From the NCBI GenBank assembly GCA_045652765.1, contig JAZOLG010000056.1, positions 1 to 35,202 of the forward strand: a DNA stretch of 35,202 nucleotides, given 5' to 3'. Position 1 is the first letter of the stretch. Every line of letters begins with the position of its first letter. The DNA comes from UBA1231 sp045652765 (GTDB lineage Bacteria; Bacillota_I; Bacilli_A; ML615J-28; CAG-313). The notes beneath the pieces are model-generated. The model did not search any database. It was not told the origin of the DNA and worked only from the letters and a program-made list of their open reading frames with translations. This document shows, in pieces, positions 1 to 7,157 of the stretch. The translations under genes and the position numbers were made by a program.

Positions 1-212
1 CTAAAACTAAACGTGCAATTAATGAATATAATTGTAAACAAGTGATTGTGGCTGGTGGTGTTGCAGCTAACAAAGGATTAAGAAAAGCAATGTCTACAAT
101 GGTTGATGAGTTAAGTGATGTAATCCTTACTTTCCCTCCATTTGAATATTGTACTGATAATGCAGCAATGATTGGCGTTGCAGCATATTTTCAAAACAAA
201 AAAGCTCAGTAA
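1..212 (+). CDS. tsaD: TsaD, tRNA N6-threonylcarbamoyladenosine synthase subunit, C-terminal end (partial)
   Basis: Only the last 69 codons are inside the window (the reading frame enters at base 3 and stops at TAA 210-212). The fragment carries the TsaD/Kae1/Gcp C-terminal signatures GGVAANKGLR and YCTDNAAMIG. TsaD is the ATP- and metal-binding ASKHA-fold subunit that, with TsaB and TsaE, transfers threonylcarbamoyl to A37 of ANN-reading tRNAs. The metal and nucleotide sites are mostly upstream of the window, but the TDNAAMI aspartate seen here is one of the metal-contacting residues in the family. A terminator overlaps the stop codon, so the gene ends its transcription unit. The family call is firm; completeness upstream cannot be judged. 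Confidence 0.93.
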   Translation, partial: KTKRAINEYNCKQVIVAGGVAANKGLRKAMSTMVDELSDVILTFPPFEYCTDNAAMIGVAAYFQNKKAQ

Positions 213-230
213 TATTTTTACTGAGCTTTT
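203..230 (+). terminator. Rho-independent terminator of tsaD
   Basis: Stem AGCTCAGTA (203-211) pairs with TACTGAGCT (219-227), followed by TTTATC. The stem includes the tsaD stop codon. Confidence 0.8.
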
Positions 231-297
231 ATCATATTGCTTAACCATTTTCACAATAATATCACAATATAGTCTTATAAAGTTCAATAATGTATGG

Positions 298-376
298 TAT
301 AATTAACTTGTAAAATGATTGTTTCATTTTACAAGCATATTTCCTGGTAACCTTGTATTTATACAAGGTTATTTTT
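298..376 (+). ncRNA. Possible small untranslated transcript with two hairpins
   Basis: A TATAAT box at 298-303 (its -35 is weak) is followed by a perfect 12-bp inverted repeat, CTTGTAAAATGA (307-318) and TCATTTTACAAG (324-335) with a 5-nt loop, then by a terminator-like hairpin, AACCTTGTA (349-357) with TACAAGGTT (362-370) and an ATTTTTATTT tail. No start codon with a ribosome site lies between them. The layout fits a transcript of about 65 nt that ends before the ribokinase promoter. It could instead be an operator followed by a terminator. No known RNA family is recognised. Confidence 0.3.
349..376 (+). terminator. Hairpin terminator upstream of rbsK
   Basis: 9-bp perfect stem (349-357 with 362-370), loop TTTA, then ATTTTT. 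It separates whatever is transcribed from about 304 from the rbsK promoter. Confidence 0.65.
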
Positions 377-402
377 ATTTAAAATAAAAAATATGTTAAA
401 TA

Positions 403-432
403 TATACAATAAGTTTTTTTGTATAGTATAAT
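403..432 (+). promoter_or_regulatory. Likely rbsK promoter
   Basis: -10 TATAAT at 427-432 with a weak -35-like TATACA at 403-408 (18-bp spacer). It lies 16 bases before the rbsK start codon. Confidence 0.5.
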
Positions 433-448
433 ATGTATGAGGTGACTT

Positions 449-1306
449 ATGAAAAATGTATTAGTAGTAGGAATAGTTGGTGAATCTGTATTTATGAAAT
501 GTGATCATTTTCATAATGAGGGTGAAACAATTAAAGTAGAAAATATATATAAAGAAATTGGAGGAAAAGGTTTTAACCAAGCTTTAACAATTAATGAATT
601 AGGTGGAAAAGTTAAGTTTATTTGTGCACTTGGTAATGACAATTTAAAAGATAATATTGTTAATGAAATTAATAAGTTAAGTGTTCCATTTGAATTTTTT
701 GTTGATAAAAATAATCAAAGTGCATATGCAACAATTTTGACAAACAAATATGGGGATAATCAAGTAAGTGTCTATCAAGGTGCATCGCTAACTATTAATG
801 ATTTAGACAAGATTTATAAAGAAATTGATAAGGCTGAATATGTTTTATTACAGTTGGAAATTCCATACAATATTAATTTAGAAATTGCAAAATATGCAAA
901 ATTGAAAAATAAAAAAGTAATATTAAATCCTGCACCAATTAGTGAGATTCATGAATTATTAAATTACTGTGATATTATTACACCCAATGAGATAGAAGCT
1001 ATATCTTTATTTGGAAATAATTATCAAGAAAAGTTAATAAATAGAAACTTTATTACAATTGTTACAAGAGGAAGTAAAACAACAATTTTAATTAAAGATA
1101 AAATAGAAGAATTTGAAATTCAAAGAGTTAGTGTTAAAGATACTACAGGAGCGGGGGACGCTTTTAATGGCGCATTAGTATACGCTATTGCAAATGAAAT
1201 GAATCTTCAAGAAGCGATAAAATTTGCTAGTAATATTGCAAGCAAAACTGTTCAATATGATTATGTATTACCAGGAATATTAAAGCTTAAAAAAGGAGAA
1301 AAGTAA
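449..1306 (+). CDS. rbsK: Ribokinase (PfkB family carbohydrate kinase)
   Basis: A 285-residue PfkB-family sugar kinase; ribokinases phosphorylate D-ribose to ribose-5-phosphate with ATP in the cytoplasm. Seen in the sequence: the first PfkB signature around GGKGFNQA (residues 38-45), the middle part VILNPAPISE then DIITPNEIEA typical of RbsK, and the second signature DTTGAGDAFNGAL near the C-terminus with the anion-hole GAGD and its catalytic Asp. Start ATG at 449 has GAGGTGA just upstream. It is slightly shorter than the usual 300 residues. No ribose transporter or repressor is adjacent; the next gene is a sugar-phosphate (MurQ/GckR-like) protein under its own promoter. Deoxyribokinase or another pentose or nucleoside kinase of the same family cannot be excluded. 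A pseudouridine kinase role is less likely although psuG is present at 29785. Confidence 0.82.
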   Translation: MKNVLVVGIVGESVFMKCDHFHNEGETIKVENIYKEIGGKGFNQALTINELGGKVKFICALGNDNLKDNIVNEINKLSVPFEFFVDKNNQSAYATILTNKYGDNQVSVYQGASLTINDLDKIYKEIDKAEYVLLQLEIPYNINLEIAKYAKLKNKKVILNPAPISEIHELLNYCDIITPNEIEAISLFGNNYQEKLINRNFITIVTRGSKTTILIKDKIEEFEIQRVSVKDTTGAGDAFNGALVYAIANEMNLQEAIKFASNIASKTVQYDYVLPGILKLKKGEK

Positions 1307-1311
1307 AAGTT

Positions 1312-1352
1312 AATATCATTTGCTTGATAAAAATATGATATTATGCTATAAT
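1312..1352 (+). promoter_or_regulatory. Promoter of the MurQ/GckR-like gene with inverted repeat around -35
   Basis: TTGATA (1324-1329), 17-bp spacer and TATAAT (1347-1352) with an extended TGC. An 8-bp perfect inverted repeat, AATATCAT (1312-1319) and ATGATATT (1335-1342), brackets the -35 box and may be an operator. Confidence 0.7.
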
Positions 1353-1392
1353 AAATCGATTTAAAAATTTAAAAAAGTAAGGAGAAAATATT

Positions 1393-3225
1393 GTGATTTA
1401 CAAGACTATTACAAACTATAAGGAAGCTACAAAAGATTTCTTAGAAAATGAAAAACAATTTCATTTAGGTGTTATTACAACAGAACAATCTAACCCTATT
1501 ACTAAAAATTTAAGTGCAACTATTATGAAAGATACTGCACAAGGTGTTAAAACAATTTTTAAAGCAGATAAATATGTAGAACCAGTTGCAAGAGCTGCGT
1601 TCCATACTCCAGAATTTGCTGCATTCATCGATGATATTAAACGTTGTATGGATGAAAAGAGAAAAGTTGTTTTCTCAAGTGTTGGTGCATCAGGAAGAAT
1701 GGCTGTCCAAATGGAAGGTGCTTGGAGATGTTTCTGGCAAGGTTTAGTAGATAAACTTCCTAACCATCGTTATGAATTCTTACAACTTGGTGATGTTGTA
1801 ACAAGCTTCATTACTGGTGGAGACCGTGCAGTTGTACGTTCAGTTGAAAATTTTGAAGACTATATGACTTTTGGTGCTAAACAAGTAGACGAAGCTGAAA
1901 TGACAAAAGGTGACGTATTAGTAGCGCTTTCAGAATGTGGTTTATCAGCAAGTATCAATGGTTCAGCTGTTAGAGGTTATGAACTTGGTCTTAGAACATA
2001 TTATTTACATTGTAACCCAGAAGATATTTTAAGAAAACATTTAGACCGTGCACGTGCTGTATTTGAATGTATCGATGAATATCAAGAAAATATTAAAAAT
2101 GGTGTACCTACAGATAAATACATTGTTAAAATTCCTCTAGTTGTAGGTAACATGGCTGTTTCTGGTTCAACTCGTATGCAAACTACTACAGTTGAATTAT
2201 TAGCAGCAGGTGCTGCACTTGAAGTTGCGGCTAACCGTTGGTTAAAAGAAAACTTAACAGAACAAGAATTACAAGTAGTTGGTGGTGAATTCTTAACTCT
2301 TGATGAATACGCTGATGCTTTTGCTTCTTTAAATAAACAATTAATGAGTGGTAAAGCATTAAAAGGTGTTGCAAAAGCTGTTGAATTCGAAGTTGACACT
2401 TACACTAAAAAAGGTTTAGTAACTTATGCTACTCATGAATATCTATTAGACATCATGACAGACACTACTGAACGTCAACCAACTTTCACACTTCCACCAT
2501 TTAGAAAATTTAATGATAGAGAACACGAAGTTTCATGGGCTTACACTAAAGACCCACTATATCCAAACGAAGTTGCATGGCAACAATTAATGAGAAGAGA
2601 TATTAAAGGTCTTGAATGGACTGCTGATGATTATCGTGCTATGGGTGCAAACCAAGATATTATTAACAATCCACCAGCAGTTAGTGGTTCAGAACTTCTT
2701 GAATATTGCATCGGTAATGAAGATGATCCATCAAGATATTCACGTGATAACTCATTCTTAGTACTTGTTGACATTAATGGTTCAGCAAATAAAGCTGCAA
2801 TCGATTGGTACAAGAAAGAAGTATCAAAATTCAGTGGTGGTGTAGTAATTAGATTAGGTCAAATTCCAGCTGAAAAGATTCAAAAAGATGAAATCAGAAT
2901 TCCAGTAGAACTTCCAAGAACATGTACAGATATTATGTATCACTTATTAGTTAAAGTTGCATTTAACTGTTTAAGTACAGGTACAATGGCTAAAATGGGT
3001 CGTGTATATGGTAACTGGATGGTACAAGTATTACCTACTAATAAAAAATTAATCGACCGTTCTTCAAGAATTATCGCTAACCTTGCAAAAATTCCTTATG
3101 AACAAGCTGTTGAAGAATTCTTCATTTCTTACTACAATCGTAAACCAGAAGATGAATATCGTGAATCATATGTAATTGAAACACTTCGTCGTCTTGGTTT
3201 CGATCCAAACGCAGATATTAAATAG
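1393..3225 (+). CDS. Tandem SIS-domain sugar-phosphate protein, MurQ/GckR-like
   Basis: 610 residues with two SIS (sugar isomerase) lobes. The first half has GASGRMAV (about 98-105), matching the phosphosugar loop of MurNAc-6-phosphate etherase MurQ, and GSTRMQTTT (258 on), matching MurQ's GSTR motif. The second half has STGTMAKMGRVYGNWMVQV followed by TNKKLIDRSSRI (about 528-558), matching the MurQ C-terminal signature. MurQ is about 300 residues; glucokinase regulatory protein (GckR) has this doubled length. Role is inferred as sugar-phosphate binding or MurNAc-6-P/GlcNAc-6-P metabolism; catalytic activity is unproven. Start is GTG at 1393 with AAGGAGAA eight bases upstream; the overlapping TTG at 1391 runs at once into TGA. 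Codon choice (TTC, AAC, CGT rather frequent) differs from its neighbours and suggests high expression. It has its own promoter and terminator. Confidence 0.72.
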   Translation: MIYKTITNYKEATKDFLENEKQFHLGVITTEQSNPITKNLSATIMKDTAQGVKTIFKADKYVEPVARAAFHTPEFAAFIDDIKRCMDEKRKVVFSSVGASGRMAVQMEGAWRCFWQGLVDKLPNHRYEFLQLGDVVTSFITGGDRAVVRSVENFEDYMTFGAKQVDEAEMTKGDVLVALSECGLSASINGSAVRGYELGLRTYYLHCNPEDILRKHLDRARAVFECIDEYQENIKNGVPTDKYIVKIPLVVGNMAVSGSTRMQTTTVELLAAGAALEVAANRWLKENLTEQELQVVGGEFLTLDEYADAFASLNKQLMSGKALKGVAKAVEFEVDTYTKKGLVTYATHEYLLDIMTDTTERQPTFTLPPFRKFNDREHEVSWAYTKDPLYPNEVAWQQLMRRDIKGLEWTADDYRAMGANQDIINNPPAVSGSELLEYCIGNEDDPSRYSRDNSFLVLVDINGSANKAAIDWYKKEVSKFSGGVVIRLGQIPAEKIQKDEIRIPVELPRTCTDIMYHLLVKVAFNCLSTGTMAKMGRVYGNWMVQVLPTNKKLIDRSSRIIANLAKIPYEQAVEEFFISYYNRKPEDEYRESYVIETLRRLGFDPNADIK

Positions 3226-3230
3226 CAATT

Positions 3231-3260
3231 AAAGGTATGATGAAAATCATACCTTTTTTA
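3231..3260 (+). terminator. Rho-independent terminator after the MurQ/GckR-like gene
   Basis: Stem AAAGGTATGA (3231-3240) with TCATACCTTT (3247-3256) and a T run. Confidence 0.88.
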
Positions 3261-3287
3261 TACTTAAAATTTGCTTGGTTGTTATAC

Positions 3288-3316
3288 TTGAAAATAAAGT
3301 CAAACTATGGTATAAT
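3288..3316 (+). promoter_or_regulatory. Strong vegetative promoter for the 3352-11228 run
   Basis: TTGAAA (3288-3293), 17-bp spacer, TATAAT (3311-3316). No other clear promoter or terminator is seen until 11233, so it may drive five genes. Confidence 0.8.
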
Positions 3317-3351
3317 AAGTATATATAATATACACAAAAATAGGAGGATTT

Positions 3352-4875
3352 ATGAATAATCAAGATTTTGATAAAATAATATCAGTTCAAAAAGAAGAAA
3401 TTGAACGTATTAAAAATAATAATCAAGAAACAAATATAAAAGATTTTTATTTACATAAATATCATATGATGTATCAAGAAATCCTTCAGGAAAGAATTAA
3501 TGAAATCAATGATGAACTAAATGCGTTAGAACAAGAAATCATTAATTTAAATAATTCTGTTGAGCGTATTAATGAAGATATTGAAAATAACCAAAGAATC
3601 AAAGACAAAATTGATGATGTCGAATTAAGAATTCATGAATGTTATTGTGAAATAGAAGAAAAAAGATTTCAAACAGAAAATGTTTTAGATTCATTACAAC
3701 AAGAAACAATCAAATTATTTCATGAACACCAAAATATTTCCAAAGGTTGGCATGAAACACTTTATAGTTACTTTGATCAATTAATTGACAAAAACGAATT
3801 GTTAAGACAAATCGACAACTATACTAATTATATTTTTGATAAAGGTTATGAATTATCGATTAAGATTAAAGCTAATGAACAGAAAAATAATCAAATATCT
3901 TTAGCTTTAAATGATGAAATTTTAGAAGTACGTAAAAAACTAGACATGTTGTTTTTAGAAAAAACACGATATGAAAAAAGTATGTATGAAGTATCGGTTG
4001 ATCGTAGAGAACAATTAGTAAAAGAACTTTCGATGAAACAAGAACATAAAAAATGTTATAAAGAAGAAATTGAACAAGCTTTTATTCATCAGAGTAAAAA
4101 ACATTTAAAAGAATTAAATGAATTATTAATTAAATTCTCGTTGACTTCTAAAGATCCAAACGAACAGATTGAAATATTAGATGAACTTTGTGAAAAGTTT
4201 AAGACTCAATTGTTAAGTTTAGATACTTTATCTAATCAAGCATATCAAAAACAGAAAAGATTAAATATGCTTTATGATGAAAAAAATAAATTAGATACAA
4301 TTAAAAATAAAAAAGATGTTGTTGATAAAAAAGCTCAAACATTACAGAGTGCTTATGTTGTTATTTGTAAAAATATTAAAGATTTAGATGAACATTTAGA
4401 AGATATAAAAAAACAGATATTGTCTTTTAAACATCAACAATTTTTAAGATTTGAAGAACAATTTCAAAAAGAACTTAATATTGAATTACAAAACATAAAA
4501 AAACAACAAAAATTAATTGATTCATTACAAGAAGATAAAACATATTTATTATTTGGTGATGATCCAAGTAAAGTAAAAGATATTGATAATCAGATATATA
4601 ATGAAAATTTAAAATTAAATAAAATTATTGAAAACTATGATAATATTAATAAAGATTATGAAAGTTTTTTACAACAAAATGATAATGCTTTAATTAAATC
4701 TTTAATTGAAGATGGTAGCTTCTTTGAAATGAATATACCAAAATTAAAAGAACTTGCCATTAAACTGAAAAATAAAATTAATAGCTTAATTGAAGAATCA
4801 CATAAAATGCAAGATACTTTAAAAGAATATCAAACTATTTTAATGCAAATTCAGGAACTAGAAAATGAAGATTAA
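3352..4875 (+). CDS. Long coiled-coil protein of unknown function
   Basis: 507 residues, almost wholly charged heptad-like helix (runs of E, K, Q, N and L) with no signal peptide, no membrane segment and no Walker motif, so it is not a complete SMC or RecN ATPase. A short break with Gly/Asp/Pro around LLFGDDPSKVKD (about residues 400-411) separates the main coil from a C-terminal helical part. It starts at ATG 3352 behind TAGGAGGA. The 3' end overlaps the B3/4-domain gene by 11 bases, which implies coupled translation, and glnS follows closely. Function not recognised; a scaffold or a partner of the B3/4 protein is a guess from the overlap alone. The length and cytoplasmic nature are clear from the sequence. 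Confidence 0.85.
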   Translation: MNNQDFDKIISVQKEEIERIKNNNQETNIKDFYLHKYHMMYQEILQERINEINDELNALEQEIINLNNSVERINEDIENNQRIKDKIDDVELRIHECYCEIEEKRFQTENVLDSLQQETIKLFHEHQNISKGWHETLYSYFDQLIDKNELLRQIDNYTNYIFDKGYELSIKIKANEQKNNQISLALNDEILEVRKKLDMLFLEKTRYEKSMYEVSVDRREQLVKELSMKQEHKKCYKEEIEQAFIHQSKKHLKELNELLIKFSLTSKDPNEQIEILDELCEKFKTQLLSLDTLSNQAYQKQKRLNMLYDEKNKLDTIKNKKDVVDKKAQTLQSAYVVICKNIKDLDEHLEDIKKQILSFKHQQFLRFEEQFQKELNIELQNIKKQQKLIDSLQEDKTYLLFGDDPSKVKDIDNQIYNENLKLNKIIENYDNINKDYESFLQQNDNALIKSLIEDGSFFEMNIPKLKELAIKLKNKINSLIEESHKMQDTLKEYQTILMQIQELENED

Positions 4876-5497
4876 TATCGATTTAAAACTTCAAGAAAAA
4901 CTGCCTGATTTTAGTGTTATTAGTTATTTAATGGATGTAGAAAATGATAAAACTGAAACGGTTCTTGCATTATTAAATAATTTACAAGTTGATTTAAAAA
5001 TTGAAGAAGTAACAACAGATGAAATAATTAAAGAAACTAGAGATGGATATAAAAAACTGGGTAAAGATCCTAGTCATACAAGACCTGCTTGCGAGGCTTT
5101 AATAAGAAGAGTTATTAAAGGAACGAACTTGTATTCTTTAGGTGATTTGATCGATCTAGGAAATGTTTTATCAGTTAAAACAAAACGAAGTGTTTGTGTT
5201 GTTGATTGTAACAAAATAAAAGGTAATGTTAATATTCGAATTGGTCTTGAAGGTGAATATCTAGATGCAATTAACCGAGGTCCAATTAATGCTTATAATT
5301 TACCGGTTTATGTTGATGATGAAGGTATTTTTGGTTCACCAACTAGTGATACTATTAGAACAGCAGTTACAAATTCTACTAAGCAAATTTTAGTTATGAT
5401 AATTTGTTTTAGTGATAAATACAAAGATGAACATGAACAGTTACTTTTAGATTTATATAAAACTTATGCTAATGCGAAAAATATAACTAAATTATAA
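4865..5497 (+). CDS. B3/4 domain protein (free-standing PheRS-beta editing-like domain)
   Basis: 210 residues matching the B3/B4 domain that in the phenylalanyl-tRNA synthetase beta chain hydrolyses mischarged Tyr-tRNA(Phe). Visible family features are YKKLGKDPSHTRPACEALIR followed by GTNLYSLGDLIDLGNVLS in the middle, and the Gly/Asp-rich stretch IFGSPTSDTIRT near the C-terminus. Free-standing copies are common in bacteria; their substrate is generally not established, with trans-editing or amino-acid binding suggested. Here it is translationally coupled (11-base overlap) to the coiled-coil gene and lies 13 bases before glnS, a tRNA-charging context that fits a quality-control role. A full PheT with its own B3/4 domain is at 25344, so this is an extra copy. 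Function beyond the domain is inference. Confidence 0.8.
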   Translation: MKINIDLKLQEKLPDFSVISYLMDVENDKTETVLALLNNLQVDLKIEEVTTDEIIKETRDGYKKLGKDPSHTRPACEALIRRVIKGTNLYSLGDLIDLGNVLSVKTKRSVCVVDCNKIKGNVNIRIGLEGEYLDAINRGPINAYNLPVYVDDEGIFGSPTSDTIRTAVTNSTKQILVMIICFSDKYKDEHEQLLLDLYKTYANAKNITKL

Positions 5498-5510
5498 GAG
5501 GGAAATATAT

Positions 5511-7151
5511 ATGAATGAAACTTCAAACTTTATAAAAACAATAATGAAAAATGAGTTAGAAACTGGTGTTGTTGATCATATTTTAACAAGATTTCCACCA
5601 GAACCTAATGCTTACTTACATATTGGACACGCAAGAGCGATTGTGACTAATTTCGAACTTGCTAAACATTTTGGTGGACAAACAAATTTGAGATTTGACG
5701 ATACTAATCCAGTAAAAGAAGATGTTGAATTTGTTGATGCTATTCAAAAGGATTTAGAATGGTTAGGTTATAATCCTAGAATTGTTGTGTATGGTTCAAG
5801 TTATTTTGAAGAAACTTATGAAAAAGCTATTCTTTTAATTAAGAAAGGATTAGCCTTTGTTTGTGATTTGACACAAGAAGAAGTAAGCCAATATCGTGGT
5901 GATACAAATACACCTGGTAAAAATTCACCATATCGTGATCGTTCAATTGAAGAAAACTTAAAACTTTTCGAAGAAATGCGCGCTGGTAAATATCCAAATG
6001 GAACAAAAACTTTACGAGCTAAAATTGATATGGCATCACCAAATATCAATATGCGTGATCCAGTAATTTATCGTATTATTCATATTAATCATCATCAAAC
6101 AGGTGATAAATGGTGTATCTATCCAATGTATGATTTCGCACATCCATTACAAGATTCATTTGAAGGTATTACACATTCACTTTGTAGTTTAGAATATGAA
6201 GACCATCGTCCACTATATGATTGGGTAATTAATAATTGTGATGTTTTACATAAACCACGCCAAATTGAATTTGGTCGCTTAGGTATTACTAATATGATTA
6301 TGAGTAAACGTTATTTAAAACAATTAGTTGATGAAAAAATTGTTAAAGGTTATGATGATCCAAGAATGCCTACTCTAGTTGGTTTAAAAAGACGTGGTTT
6401 CACAGCTAATGCAATTAAAGAATTTATTTTATCCACTGGACTTTCAAAAATTAACTCAACTGTTGACTATGAAATGTTAGAACATTTCTTAAGAGAAGAT
6501 TTAAAACTTCAAACTATTCGTCCAATGGCTGTAATGAAACCATTAAAAGTTATTATTACTAATTATCCAGAAAATCAAGTAGAAGTTTTAAAATGTGTAA
6601 ATAATGCTGAAAACCCTGAACTTGGTGAAAGAGAAATTACATTTTCAAAAGAATTATATATTGATCAAGATGACTTTGTTGTTGAAAAACCAAACAAACA
6701 TTGGAAGAGACTTGCGAAAGATGTAGAAGTTAGATTAATGCATCCATATTTTATTAAATGTAATGAAGTAATCTATAATGAAGATGGAACAATTAAAGAA
6801 TTACATTGTACATATGATCCAAATACAAAAAGTGGTACAGGATTTAATGAAAGAAAACCAAATGGTACAATTCATTATGTTGATGCAGCTACAGCTGTGC
6901 CAGCAACATTTAATGTATTTGAGCCATTGATTTTAGACTCAGTTGTGTCAAGTGAAAACTTTAAAGAACGTATTAATCCAAATTCTTGGACAGTATACGA
7001 AGGCTTTGTTGAAAAAGCTTTAAAAGATACAAAACCATTAGATCATTTCCAATTTGTACGTGTTGGATATTTTGTAACTGACTATGATACGAAAGGTAAT
7101 AAGGTGGTATTTAATCAAACAGTTAGTTTGAAATCATCTTTTTCAAAATAA
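5511..7151 (+). CDS. glnS: Glutaminyl-tRNA synthetase
   Basis: 546 residues, close to the 554 of the E. coli enzyme. Class I synthetase: charges tRNA(Gln) with glutamine using ATP. The HIGH motif is in RFPPEPNAYLHIGHARA (HIGH at 37-40), the KMSKS-equivalent is MSKR at 264-267, and the C-terminal half has the beta-barrel anticodon-binding layout ending with FVRVGYFVTDYDT. The PPEPN variant before HIGH distinguishes GlnRS from bacterial GluRS. GAGGGAAATATAT precedes ATG 5511. Most low-GC Gram-positives make Gln-tRNA(Gln) indirectly with GatCAB, so a true GlnRS here is less usual and probably traces to old lateral transfer, as proposed for bacterial GlnRS in general. It sits in the operon with the B3/4 protein upstream and pcrA six bases downstream. 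Confidence 0.93.
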   Translation: MNETSNFIKTIMKNELETGVVDHILTRFPPEPNAYLHIGHARAIVTNFELAKHFGGQTNLRFDDTNPVKEDVEFVDAIQKDLEWLGYNPRIVVYGSSYFEETYEKAILLIKKGLAFVCDLTQEEVSQYRGDTNTPGKNSPYRDRSIEENLKLFEEMRAGKYPNGTKTLRAKIDMASPNINMRDPVIYRIIHINHHQTGDKWCIYPMYDFAHPLQDSFEGITHSLCSLEYEDHRPLYDWVINNCDVLHKPRQIEFGRLGITNMIMSKRYLKQLVDEKIVKGYDDPRMPTLVGLKRRGFTANAIKEFILSTGLSKINSTVDYEMLEHFLREDLKLQTIRPMAVMKPLKVIITNYPENQVEVLKCVNNAENPELGEREITFSKELYIDQDDFVVEKPNKHWKRLAKDVEVRLMHPYFIKCNEVIYNEDGTIKELHCTYDPNTKSGTGFNERKPNGTIHYVDAATAVPATFNVFEPLILDSVVSSENFKERINPNSWTVYEGFVEKALKDTKPLDHFQFVRVGYFVTDYDTKGNKVVFNQTVSLKSSFSK

Positions 7152-7157
7152 GAGAAT

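Noticed and set aside
449..1306. PfkB kinase as PsuK, partner of psuG
   Set aside because: The motifs (GGKGFNQA, NPAP, DIITPNEIEA) favour ribokinase and the genes are 29 kb apart.
2082..2399. Minus-strand 105-codon ORF inside the MurQ/GckR-like gene
   Set aside because: It is antisense to a well-supported gene, with no ribosome site and low-complexity protein; a shadow of codon bias.
3352..4875. Coiled-coil protein as SMC, RecN or phage tail-measure protein
   Set aside because: No Walker A/B heads, no hydrophobic tape region and no phage genes nearby.
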